From Dehalococcoidia bacterium (GTDB lineage Bacteria > Chloroflexota > Dehalococcoidia > UBA6926): a stretch of DNA of 16,423 bases. Below the pieces are notes generated by a model. It saw nothing but the letters and a program-made list of their open reading frames with translations, ran no database searches and had not been told where the DNA came from. Shown one piece after another: positions 1 through 6,649 of the stretch (positions are counted from its first letter, which is position 1; the number at the start of each line of letters is the position of its first letter). Location of the stretch: the NCBI GenBank assembly GCA_030754805.1, contig JASLZO010000006.1, positions 1 to 16,423 of the forward strand, in the 5' to 3' direction. Made by a program: the position numbers and the translations under genes.

Positions 1-1317
1 TGCGACGATGCGGCTCACTCCGTCGACCGTTGGTAACTCGGCGACCGTGGCGATCCAAATCGGACCGAACAGGTCTGTGGTCTGGTCGAAAGACGCGGTT
101 GAGGGGTCAATCAGATCGGTATCTAACCAACTCCGCTGGGAGGTACGGATCAACGGGACGACCAGTGCGCCTGGAACCTGGTCTTCCGCCGGCGCGGGTG
201 CCATCTGTGTTGTGACCGGGAAGAAAGTAGAGACGGAGCGCTCCACCAGGGGGACCGTGATCGGGTGGTTGGGGTTGTAGTCCTCTTGCCGGATCACCGG
301 AGTGGCCGGGTCCGGCCGTGCGAAACTCGCCGGGTCAACGACCGTTCCGACACCGGCGACGATGCCGATCGCTCTCAGTATGCTTGTCCACGAGTCTGGA
401 GCGTCGTTTCCCAGCGCTAACAACGCGTTCCCTCCTCCACCCAGGTACTGTCGTAGAAGCACGCTTTCCTCGTCGTCGATGTCGCGGTTAGCGCCGACGA
501 TTACGACTGTCGCGCACTCCTCCGGAACACCACCCGAGGTCTGTAGCCCAAAGTCACGGACTATGTACAGTTCGCGCTCCAGCGCGACTCTGGCCACGTT
601 CAATCCGTACTCGGTCGAGCCAACGATGCTGCGTTCGCCGTGACCCGTGAGGAAGCACACGGTTTTCAACCCGAATCCGGTCGCACGGAGAAGCGTCGCC
701 GTGAACGACTGTTCGGAGAGGTCAACAGTCCTGGTGACGCGGTCGGCGGATGAGAAGACAATCACGCCATTCTGATCGATCTGGAACCGGCTGGCGGTCG
801 CCGGCTCGGTCTCTGGGTCTACGAACCTGTAAGAGAATTTGTCGCTGCGGTGCGCGTACTCCCTGAGCAGGCTCTCGGCGACGTCCGCGGCCGGGTCATC
901 AAACGTAAAGAAAGCGAACGTCTCGATCGGCTCCGTCAGATCGTCGAGAATCGTTAGAGTCTGCTGCTCCAGCGAGAAACGGTTAGTCGCCGTCAGGTCG
1001 TTACGGAAATTGACGCTCGTACTCAGAAAGTTCACGAGAATCAAGATGGCGACGAACGCTATGACCATCACCAGCGTATTGACACCGTACCGGCCCTGTC
1101 TCGTGGTGACGAATCCAGCGATTAGCCCCCGAGCCAGAACTGCAAATCCCGCGAACCCAACCAGGCTCGCCCAGAGGAGTCCTAGGGCCCACCCTCGAAG
1201 CTCGGGGATCACGCCATAGATGACCGCGCCGCTGGCTAGAGCTAATAGACTGACGACACCGAGGGCGACGCCAACGTCCTGGAGAAGAGCGCTCTCGTCT
1301 CGAAACCTCGAGATCAT
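1..1317 (-). CDS. GldG-like ABC exporter accessory protein (3' end outside window)
   Basis: An uninterrupted 439-codon frame starts at ATG 1317 and is still open at base 1, so the C-terminus lies outside the window. Seen: three hydrophobic segments in the first ~95 residues (about 15-37, 43-68 and 74-92), then a long soluble domain beginning NDLTATNRFSLEQQT, the typical entry of the GldG/DUF4350-like extracytoplasmic domain, with FLTGHGER further on. Known: GldG-like proteins partner GldF-type permeases and GldA-type ATPases in ABC-2 exporters; they were first studied in Bacteroidetes gliding but are widespread outside gliding bacteria. The start lies 4 nt after the permease stop, so the gene is third in the gldA-F-G-like operon. 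The transported substrate is unknown and no gliding role should be assumed. Confidence 0.85.
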   Translation of the reverse strand, partial: MISRFRDESALLQDVGVALGVVSLLALASGAVIYGVIPELRGWALGLLWASLVGFAGFAVLARGLIAGFVTTRQGRYGVNTLVMVIAFVAILILVNFLSTSVNFRNDLTATNRFSLEQQTLTILDDLTEPIETFAFFTFDDPAADVAESLLREYAHRSDKFSYRFVDPETEPATASRFQIDQNGVIVFSSADRVTRTVDLSEQSFTATLLRATGFGLKTVCFLTGHGERSIVGSTEYGLNVARVALERELYIVRDFGLQTSGGVPEECATVVIVGANRDIDDEESVLLRQYLGGGGNALLALGNDAPDSWTSILRAIGIVAGVGTVVDPASFARPDPATPVIRQEDYNPNHPITVPLVERSVSTFFPVTTQMAPAPAEDQVPGALVVPLIRTSQRSWLDTDLIDPSTASFDQTTDLFGPIWIATVAELPTVDGVSRIVA

Positions 1318-1321
1318 GCGT

Positions 1322-2056
1322 CTACCGCCAGCGTCTCATCTCCACGATGCGAGAAGTGATAAACAAAAAGAACGCCGTTAGAGACAGGAAGTAAACGATG
1401 TCCCTAGAGTCGAGGATACCGAATGTGAGGTCGCGTAGATGATCGTTCAGCGATAGGAACCGGATGAAGTCTACCCAGAGTGATCCCGGGTCTCCAAGCG
1501 TCGCCACGAAGCTCGCCAGCCAGAGCAGGAGAAGAACAGCCAGGGACACGACCGCCGCGACGATTTGGTTCGATGTCAAAGACGATCCAAGCAACCCGAT
1601 CGCCACCGCGACAGATCCCATCAGGACCAAGCCGGCATACGCGGTGAGGATCGGGAGGATTTCCGGGTCGCCGAACCATATAAGTAGAAGGGGGAAGTAG
1701 AGCGTCAGGCTGAACATCGCAAGCATCATCGTGAAAGCTGCTAGGAACTTCCCGAGAACAATCTCCGAGTCCCTTATCGGCGCCGTCAGTAGCAACTCCA
1801 TCGTGCCGAGCTTCGCTTCCTCGGCGAAGAGTCGCATCGTCAATGCGGGGGTCATCAGGATCACCAGGAAGAAGGCGCCGGTGGGCCCGAAAAGAAATCC
1901 ACGCACCGTGGCCTCTGGGAAACGACTCTCAACGCTCAGGGCAAATGAAAATCCCGTTAACCCGACAAAAACCGCGGCGATGACATAGGCGATCGGCGAA
2001 CTGAAGTAAGTTCGAATCTCCTTCATCCAGATCGTCTGGATATGCCGCACGTTCAT
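1322..2056 (-). CDS. ABC-2 family permease, GldF-like
   Basis: This 244-residue protein has about six hydrophobic membrane segments and no signal peptide, as expected of a short ABC-2 permease. The stretch LTMRLFAEEAKLGTMELLLT (residues ~72-91) is the characteristic cytoplasmic motif of GldF-type permeases. Its ATG (2054-2056) overlaps the stop of the upstream ATPase gene (2053-2055) as ATGA, so the two are probably translationally coupled. The GldG-like gene follows 4 nt after its TAG. Role: the membrane channel of a three-component ABC exporter in the inner membrane. The family is clear; the substrate cannot be read from sequence. Confidence 0.88.
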   Translation of the reverse strand: MNVRHIQTIWMKEIRTYFSSPIAYVIAAVFVGLTGFSFALSVESRFPEATVRGFLFGPTGAFFLVILMTPALTMRLFAEEAKLGTMELLLTAPIRDSEIVLGKFLAAFTMMLAMFSLTLYFPLLLIWFGDPEILPILTAYAGLVLMGSVAVAIGLLGSSLTSNQIVAAVVSLAVLLLLWLASFVATLGDPGSLWVDFIRFLSLNDHLRDLTFGILDSRDIVYFLSLTAFFLFITSRIVEMRRWR

Positions 2057-3024
2057 GCAGGCTCCGGCTCAGCGGATGCCGAATCTTCTTCTTCCTGACT
2101 CGCCGTGAGACGCAGGAATACCTCCTCTAGCGACAGGCCCGCCGTGTGCATGTCCACCAACCCCCAACCACGCTCGATGATCCGCCGCGCGAGTTCGGCC
2201 CGGAGGTCCTGCGTTGGCTCGCATTCGACGATGAAGCTAAGTTCCCCGCTGGATTCGTCAGCTTCGACGGACTGGACGCCGGGGACACCCGCGAGGATGC
2301 GGGTGATCTCGTTTTGGGTCCCGCCTCGAACTTCGAGGATGATCCGAGTTGTCCCACCCAGGGATTCCGAAAGGTTCTCGGCCTTATCCATCGCGGCGAT
2401 TCGGCCCTCGTGGATAATCATCACCCGGTCACAGACCTGACTCACTTCTCCGAGGATGTGAGACGACAGGAACACCGTGTGTTCTCCACCGAGTCCGCGG
2501 ATGATTTGTCTTGTTTCGACCACCTGTCGCGGGTCGATACCGATGGTCGGTTCGTCCAAGATGAGCACCGGAGGTTCGTGCAAAAGAGCCTGGGCTATTC
2601 CAACACGCTGCCGATAACCCTTGGACAGCTTCCCAATCAACGAGTCGGTGTACTCCTCGAGACGGCAGAGGCCGAACATGTCGTCTATTCGGGAGCGGAT
2701 CCGCTGTTTCGAAAGCCCCCGCAATGCCCCCATATAGGAGAGATACTGGCGAACCGTCATATCGAGGTAAAGGGGGACGGTCTCCGGGAGATATCCGATG
2801 GCGCGACGCGCCTCCAAAGACTGGGTCTGGATATCGTGGCCGGCGATGGACGCGGTGCCGGAAGTGGGGGGCGTATAGCCCGTCAGGATTCGCATCGTCG
2901 TGGTTTTGCCGGCTCCGTTCGGTCCAAGGAAGCCGACGACCTCGCCCGGTTCAGCGCGGAAGCTTACATCTTCAATGGCGGGGTAATCGCCAAAAAATTT
3001 TGTGAGTCCCTTCGCCTCAATCAT
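2053..3024 (-). CDS. ABC transporter ATP-binding protein, GldA-like
   Basis: A 323-residue nucleotide-binding subunit with all the ABC motifs: Walker A GPNGAGKTT (34-42), signature LSKGYRQRV (133-141), Walker B VLILDEP (153-159) and switch His (SSH, 187-189). A ~90-residue C-terminal extension is typical of GldA/CcmA-type exporters. It would power the GldF-like permease encoded downstream, which its stop codon overlaps. ATG 3024 is chosen because the protein then begins MIEAKGLTKFFG, the normal family N-terminus. The frame stays open up to 3138, but that 38-residue extension is Arg/Ser-rich and not family-like. A GTG at residue -3 is another possible start. First gene of the operon. Confidence 0.92.
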   Translation of the reverse strand: MIEAKGLTKFFGDYPAIEDVSFRAEPGEVVGFLGPNGAGKTTTMRILTGYTPPTSGTASIAGHDIQTQSLEARRAIGYLPETVPLYLDMTVRQYLSYMGALRGLSKQRIRSRIDDMFGLCRLEEYTDSLIGKLSKGYRQRVGIAQALLHEPPVLILDEPTIGIDPRQVVETRQIIRGLGGEHTVFLSSHILGEVSQVCDRVMIIHEGRIAAMDKAENLSESLGGTTRIILEVRGGTQNEITRILAGVPGVQSVEADESSGELSFIVECEPTQDLRAELARRIIERGWGLVDMHTAGLSLEEVFLRLTASQEEEDSASAEPEPA

Positions 3025-3052
3025 TTTTGGTGCCACACCTGCCGAACGGATT

Positions 3053-3088
3053 GCTAGCGAGTATACGGAGAATCTCACTCTAGGGATG
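3053..3088 (-). promoter_or_regulatory. Candidate promoter of the Gld-like operon
   Basis: On the minus strand a good -10 hexamer TATACT (bases 3065-3060) lies 35 nt upstream of the ATPase ATG, giving a short leader. No convincing -35 hexamer is visible at 16-18 nt spacing, so this rests on the -10 alone. Confidence 0.3.
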
Positions 3089-3127
3089 GAACCCCGACCC
3101 CTCCGGGCAGGTTTCCGGCTCTTTCCG

Positions 3128-3157
3128 TTGACCGTCAAGAAGGGCGAGTGCTAGTCT
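3128..3157 (+). promoter_or_regulatory. Candidate promoter of the thiolase/DUF35 operon
   Basis: TTGACC (3128-3133, 5/6 to the -35 consensus) is followed after 18 nt by TAGTCT (3152-3157, a weak -10). It would give a leader of roughly 55 nt before the ATG at 3219. It lies in the 194-bp gap between this operon and the divergent ABC operon, where a promoter is expected. Prediction from consensus only. Confidence 0.4.
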
Positions 3158-3218
3158 GGCTCGGATTCATGCGGGCAGTTCTCACGGTGGTCTCAATACC
3201 TTGTCTGGGGGGTATCAG

Positions 3219-4376
3219 ATGAGCTTACGCGGAGCGGCGGCGATCATCGGTATTGCCGAGCTACCGACGCAACGAGCGACACCGGGTCGTTCATCACTCG
3301 GGCTCATGGGGGACGCGGCTCGCATCGCGGTTCATGACGCCCATCTCCGCAAGGAGGACATCGACGGGCTGATTACCGAAGGTGGGACCGTTTATCCGGG
3401 ACTCGTCTCTGAATACCTGGGTCTCCGACCCCGCTTTGCTAGCGGCGCCAGCATGATGGGCGCGAGCGGGGCGACAGCGACCACGCTGGCTGCGATGGCG
3501 GTTCAAAACGGCCTTGCAAATAATGTCTTGGTGGTCATCGGCTCCGCCCGGAACAACGCGATCCCCGAGGCTGGCGCCGGACCGACGGGCATCGCGACCG
3601 AGTTGGATGCGACCGTTGGTACGGCCGCTGGCGCCGGAACCGGGTACGCGATGATGTACAAGAAGCACATGGAGCTCTATGGGACCACCCAGGAGCAGCT
3701 GGCTCACGTCGCCGCGAACCAACGCTTCAACACCCTTGAGAACCCAAACTCTGCTTTCCAGGGCCAGCCGATTTCCGTCGAGGACGTCATGGCCTCGCGA
3801 TATGTCAATTACCCGCTTCGACTACTCGAATGCGTCATGCCGTGTGGTGGCGCGGCGGCGATCGTTGTCACCTCCGCTGATCGGGCGAAGGCCAGCCACA
3901 ACAAGCCGGTTTACATCCTTGGATCGGGCGTCGGCACCGATCCTCAGACGGCGTGGCAGCGACCGGTGATAACGGAGACCCCTGTGGCACGCTCCGCGCC
4001 GATCGCGTTCGAGATGTCCGGCTACACGCCGAGGGATATTCAATTCGCCGAATTCTACGACTGCTACACGATTCTCGTTTCGATGTGCCTGGAAGACTCT
4101 GGCCTCGTTCAGAAGGGCGAGATTGGACCATTCTTTGCCTCCACGGACACCACATACAAAGGAGCGTTCCCCATCAACACGGACGGCGGTCAACTCTCCA
4201 GTGGCCAGCCGAACCTGGCAGGTGGGTTCCGTCATGTTGTGGAGGGCGCCCGTCAGATCATGGGGCGGGCTGAAACAAGGCAAGTTGCCCGGAACGACCT
4301 TTGCTTGGTGAATGGTTGAGGTGGCTCGGCGAGCACGATGTGCACGCTGGTTCTCGGTTCCGAGAACACCCTCTAG
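3219..4376 (+). CDS. Thiolase-superfamily protein, copy 1; probable selenoprotein (in-frame TGA at 4317-4319 read as Sec)
   Basis: Read to the first TGA it is 366 residues; read through TGA 4317-4319 it is 385 residues ending at TAG 4374-4376. The post-TGA peptide GGSASTMCTLVLGSENTL supplies the Gly-Gly loop and last core strand (TLVLG) that thiolase-like/lipid-transfer family proteins have at their C-terminus. The downstream paralogue has the same TGA and the same extension. Seen: the usual nucleophile-Cys position reads GASG (81-84), AEFYDCYT (277-284) replaces the SCP-x HDCF, and SSGQP (327-331) replaces the GHP catalytic His. This is the residue pattern of Ltp2-like retro-aldolases, which work with a DUF35 partner, as encoded next door. 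Start ATG 3219 (MSLRG, shared with the paralogue) has a G-rich RBS; an in-frame TTG at 3201 is unlikely. A standard caller would end this gene at 4319. Family assignment is firm, Sec likely, substrate unknown. Confidence 0.82.
4317..4319 (+). other. Candidate selenocysteine codon (TGA), copy 1
   Basis: In-frame TGA after ...DLCLVNG, predicted Sec367. It is followed by 18 open codons and TAG, conserved with copy 2. It lies in the NG-U-GG loop, the region where canonical thiolases carry their second catalytic Cys (C-x-GGG). TGA acts as a true stop in four neighbouring genes (those ending at 2053, 6650, 8731 and 11897), so general reassignment to Trp is excluded. Confidence 0.75.
4327..4349 (+). 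promoter_or_regulatory. Hairpin A after TGA, copy 1 (possible SECIS component)
   Basis: Stem CGGCG/CGCUG (one G-U pair), an A-A mismatch, then GCAC/GUGC closing a GAU loop. The loop begins 18 nt after the TGA and its first base is G, inside the 16-37 nt window usually required of bacterial SECIS elements. Copy 2 has a different sequence but also a hairpin with its loop starting at +18. Confidence 0.45.
4350..4367 (+). promoter_or_regulatory. Hairpin B after TGA, copy 1: perfect palindrome, candidate SECIS
   Basis: GTTCTCGGTTCCGAGAAC has 8-bp arms around a 2-base centre. As RNA it is a 7-bp stem with tetraloop GUUC at +38 to +41 from the TGA. The same element recurs at the same distance in copy 2 with tetraloop GGUC, the apical loop of the E. 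coli fdhF SECIS. It lies within the extension codons for VLGSEN, so it must satisfy both protein and RNA constraints. Confidence 0.55.
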
Positions 4377-4416
4377 AGAACAGCCGAAACGGCAAACGAG
4401 CTAAAGGGATCATCAG

Positions 4417-4863
4417 ATGACTTCCGAATACAAAAAGCCTCTACCTCGGCCGACCATCAACCCCGAAGTGTCGCAACCTTTCTGGGAAGGTACGAAGAAG
4501 CACGAACTGTGGCTCCAGTACTGCTTGAACCACAACGGACACTTCTTCTACCCTCGCGAGGTTTGCCCGGTTTGCCTCGCTCCGCAGGAGCGGCTGGTGT
4601 GGCAGCAGGTGCCGGCGAAGGGGCGGGTCCACTCGTACACGACGGTCTACCAACCGGCCTTGCCCGCGTTCGCGGAAGAAGCACCTTTCATCCACGCACT
4701 GATTGAGCTTGATGCCGGTGCTCGTATCGTTGGCAATGTCGTCGGCCTCTCTCGTGAGGAGGTCGAAGGCAACGCGCTCGAACTCAACCAGCCAGTCGAG
4801 GCGGTATTCGAAGATGTCACAGACGAGTGGACGCTCGTGAAGTGGCAGCGCGTTGATGGCTAG
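4417..4863 (+). CDS. DUF35 zinc-ribbon/OB-fold protein, copy 1
   Basis: A 148-residue protein with an N-terminal helical segment (PEVSQPFWEGTKKHELW), a zinc ribbon with ligand candidates C36-x2-H39 and C50-x2-C53, and a C-terminal OB-fold with the family signature GKGRVHSYTTVYQP. Known: DUF35 (OB-fold) proteins are obligate partners of many thiolase-like enzymes, for example the ChsH2 DUF35 domain with Ltp2, and help bind the acyl-CoA. The second ribbon ligand is His rather than the usual Cys in both copies. It starts 40 nt after the readthrough stop of the thiolase-like gene, with an AAAGGG RBS, so it is probably co-translated as its partner. Cytoplasmic. Confidence 0.9.
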   Translation: MTSEYKKPLPRPTINPEVSQPFWEGTKKHELWLQYCLNHNGHFFYPREVCPVCLAPQERLVWQQVPAKGRVHSYTTVYQPALPAFAEEAPFIHALIELDAGARIVGNVVGLSREEVEGNALELNQPVEAVFEDVTDEWTLVKWQRVDG

Positions 4864-4908
4864 CGCGGATACCACACTGAGTCGGCCAAGAAGCATCTAG
4901 AAGCACCC

Positions 4909-4915
4909 AGGAGGT
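4909..4915 (+). promoter_or_regulatory. Strong Shine-Dalgarno for thiolase copy 2
   Basis: AGGAGGT, a full match to the anti-SD, sits 7 nt before the GTG at 4923 and fixes that start. It lets copy 2 be translated well despite its internal operon position and GTG start. Confidence 0.85.
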
Positions 4916-4922
4916 CAGGAAC

Positions 4923-6083
4923 GTGAGCCTACGCGGCGAAGCGGCGATCATCGGGATCGGCGAACTTCCAACACAACGCAGTACGCCGGGGCGGTCGATG
5001 CTGGGGCTGCTAGGAGATGCGGCTCGGATCGCCATCAAGGACGCTCACATCCGCAAGGAGGACGTGGACGGAATCGTTACCGAGGGCGGCGCCACCTATC
5101 CCGCGTCTGTCGCGGAATACCTGGGTATCAGGGACGTCCGATTCGGCACCGGTTCAAGCATGATGGGGGCGAGCGGAGCGACCGGTATTGCCATCGCTTC
5201 GATGGCGGTCATGAACGGTCTGGCGAACAACGTCCTCGTTCTGATGGGCGTGGCTCGAAACCCGGCACTTGGCGGCGGTGGCGAGGGATTCGGAGGCCCG
5301 GGCGGCGAGTTCGAGATGCCATACGGCACCGCGGCCGGCGCCAACACTGGCTACGCCATGATTTACAAGAAGCATATGGACCAATACGGGACGACGCAGG
5401 AACAGCTCGCTCACGTGGCGTCCAATCAACGCTTCAATGCATTGGAAAACGAAAATTCGGCCTTCAAGGGCCAAGCGATATCGCATCAGGACGTACTGGA
5501 TTCACGGTACGTGAACTACCCGTTGCGCCTGCTTGAATGTGTGATGCCCTGCGGCGGAGCGGCAGCGGCAATCGTCACGACTGCGGAGCGCGCGAAGGCA
5601 AGCTTAACGAATCCGGTCTACGTGCTTGGCGTCGGGACCGCACTGGATGACTTCGGGGCATATCCGAAGCCCGAGTTCACAACTTCCCCGGTCGCTCGAT
5701 CGGCGCCGGTCGCCTACGCGATGTCCGGCTACACGCCGAGAGACATTCAGTTCGCGGAGTTTTACGATTGTTACACGATTCTTGAGGCGATGTGCCTAGA
5801 AGACGCCGGAATCGCTCCGAAAGGCGAGATCGGCCCCTTCTTCGCTGCCACCGATACCACATACAAGGGAACGTTCCCAATCAACACCGATGGTGGTCAG
5901 CTTTCCAGTGGCCAACCGGGCCTTGCGGGTGGATTCCGCCACGTCATTGAAGGCGCACGACAGATCATGGGTAAGGCCGGAGTCCGGCAGGTGGCTCGGA
6001 AAGACCTCTGCCTAGTGAATGGTTGAGGCGGCACTGCGAGTAGCATGACTACTCTCGTTCTCGGGTCCGAGAACACACTCTAG
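4923..6083 (+). CDS. Thiolase-superfamily protein, copy 2; probable selenoprotein (in-frame TGA at 6024-6026 read as Sec)
   Basis: Paralogue of the gene at 3219 (roughly 70% identical by eye). It is 367 residues to the TGA and 386 with readthrough to TAG 6081-6083. The predicted Sec368 sits in the same DLCLVNG-U-GG context, followed by GGTASSMTTLVLGSENTL, 15/18 identical to copy 1. The same catalytic substitutions are present: GASG for the nucleophile-Cys motif, FYDCY for HDCF and SSGQP for GHP, arguing for Ltp2-like C-C lyase chemistry rather than thiolysis. The two copies differ most in a Gly-rich insert (around GGGGEGFGGPGG, residues ~116-130) and around residues 238-255, which may change partner or substrate preference. 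GTG start with a perfect SD. The non-readthrough product would lack the last strand of the fold and end at 6026. Confidence 0.82.
6024..6026 (+). other. Candidate selenocysteine codon (TGA), copy 2
   Basis: In-frame TGA at exactly the codon aligned with that of copy 1, predicted Sec368, followed by 18 conserved codons then TAG. Keeping a TGA at the same codon in two clearly diverged copies, with protein-type conservation after it, is the core evidence for recoding. Confidence 0.75.
6038..6054 (+). promoter_or_regulatory. Hairpin A after TGA, copy 2 (possible SECIS component)
   Basis: Perfect 6-bp stem GAGUAG/CUACUC with loop CAUGA, the loop starting 18 nt after the TGA as in copy 1. The stem sequence and right-hand register differ from copy 1, so structure rather than sequence would be what is kept. 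Opening the last G-C pair puts a G first in a 7-nt loop. Confidence 0.45.
6057..6074 (+). promoter_or_regulatory. Hairpin B after TGA, copy 2: perfect palindrome, candidate SECIS
   Basis: GTTCTCGGGTCCGAGAAC: both 8-base arms are identical to copy 1 and only the first of the two centre bases differs (GT here, TT in copy 1). RNA tetraloop GGUC at +38 to +41 from the TGA. Across these six codons the only change between copies is the third base of Gly, in the loop, though half of the other twelve extension codons changed by two or more bases or synonymously. Confidence 0.55.
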
Positions 6084-6118
6084 ATCCGGCAAAGCTCAAT
6101 CGACACAGGGGACACAGG

Positions 6119-6568
6119 ATGACGAGCGAATACAAGAAACCGCTTCCACGCCCGGCCATGAACCCGGAGGTATCGAAACCGTTTTGGGAGGGGACGAAGA
6201 AGCACGAGTTGTGGATGCAGTATTGCCTGAACCACAATGGCCACTTCTTCTATCCCCGCGAGGTCTGCCCGATCTGTTGGGCGCCTCAGGATCGCTTGGT
6301 GTGGCAGAAGGTCAGTGGAAAGGGACGGGTCTTTTCTTACACGACAGTCTTCCAACCGGCCATTCCAGCATTCGCGGAAGAGGCTCCATACATCCATGCA
6401 CTGATCGAAGTTGACGAGGGTGCGCGCATCATCGGCAACGTGATCGATATTCCGCAGGAAGACGTGGCTGCGAACAAGCTTGAGGTGAACCAGCGCGTTG
6501 AGGCCGTCTTCGAGGACGTGACGGACGAATGGACTCTCGTTAAGTGGAAGCCTATCGGCGAAGGCTAG
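6119..6568 (+). CDS. DUF35 zinc-ribbon/OB-fold protein, copy 2
   Basis: A 149-residue paralogue of the protein at 4417 (about three quarters identical by eye). Same architecture: helix PEVSKPFWEGTKKHELW, zinc ribbon C36-x2-H39/C50-x2-C53 (CPIC), then an OB-fold with GKGRVFSYTTVFQPAIPAF. The strongest divergence is after residue 105 (IDIPQEDVAANKLEVNQ), a surface likely to contact its own thiolase-like partner. It starts 35 nt after the readthrough TAG of thiolase copy 2; CACAGGGGACACAGG gives a moderate RBS. It is the last gene of the operon, 26 nt before an intrinsic terminator. Probable acyl-CoA-binding partner subunit. Confidence 0.9.
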   Translation: MTSEYKKPLPRPAMNPEVSKPFWEGTKKHELWMQYCLNHNGHFFYPREVCPICWAPQDRLVWQKVSGKGRVFSYTTVFQPAIPAFAEEAPYIHALIEVDEGARIIGNVIDIPQEDVAANKLEVNQRVEAVFEDVTDEWTLVKWKPIGEG

Positions 6569-6594
6569 TCCGCCAGCGCTTGGATAGAGCATTA

Positions 6595-6623
6595 GGGCCG
6601 GTCCCACAGGACCGGCCCTTTCC
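6595..6623 (+). terminator. Rho-independent terminator of the thiolase/DUF35 operon
   Basis: Perfect 10-bp stem GGGCCGGTCC/GGACCGGCCC with loop CACA, followed by TTTCC, 26 nt after the last DUF35 stop. The T-tract is short, but stem strength and position are convincing. It may also limit convergent transcription from the crotonase gene ending at 6650. Confidence 0.8.
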
Positions 6624-6649
6624 GTTCTGTCAACGTGGAGTGGTGGAGG

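Larger units (their letters stand above)
3219..6568 (+). repeat. Tandem duplication of the thiolase-like/DUF35 module
   Basis: Units 3219-4863 and 4923-6568 carry the same two genes in the same order. Similarity covers both coding regions and the 57 nt from TGA to TAG, but is lost in the spacers after the TAGs and after the DUF35 stops. The duplication is therefore old and the genes are held by selection, not by recent copying. Confidence 0.88.

Noticed and set aside
2146..3057. A 303-codon plus-strand open frame opposite the ABC ATPase gene
   Set aside because: The minus strand encodes a complete ABC ATPase with all motifs; the plus frame is its antisense shadow.
3201..3218. TTG start adding six residues to thiolase copy 1
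   Set aside because: The paralogue begins exactly at MSLRG, and the G-rich RBS fits ATG 3219.
4317..4319. TGA as a simple stop or pseudogene truncation of the thiolase-like gene
   Set aside because: Both diverged copies carry the same TGA, the downstream frame is conserved with mainly synonymous change, and homology ends at the next TAG. It remains the null hypothesis to test.
4350..4367. The palindrome as a transcription-factor operator
   Set aside because: It lies inside an apparently translated extension, at the same distance from the TGA in both copies, and not near a promoter. Not fully excluded.
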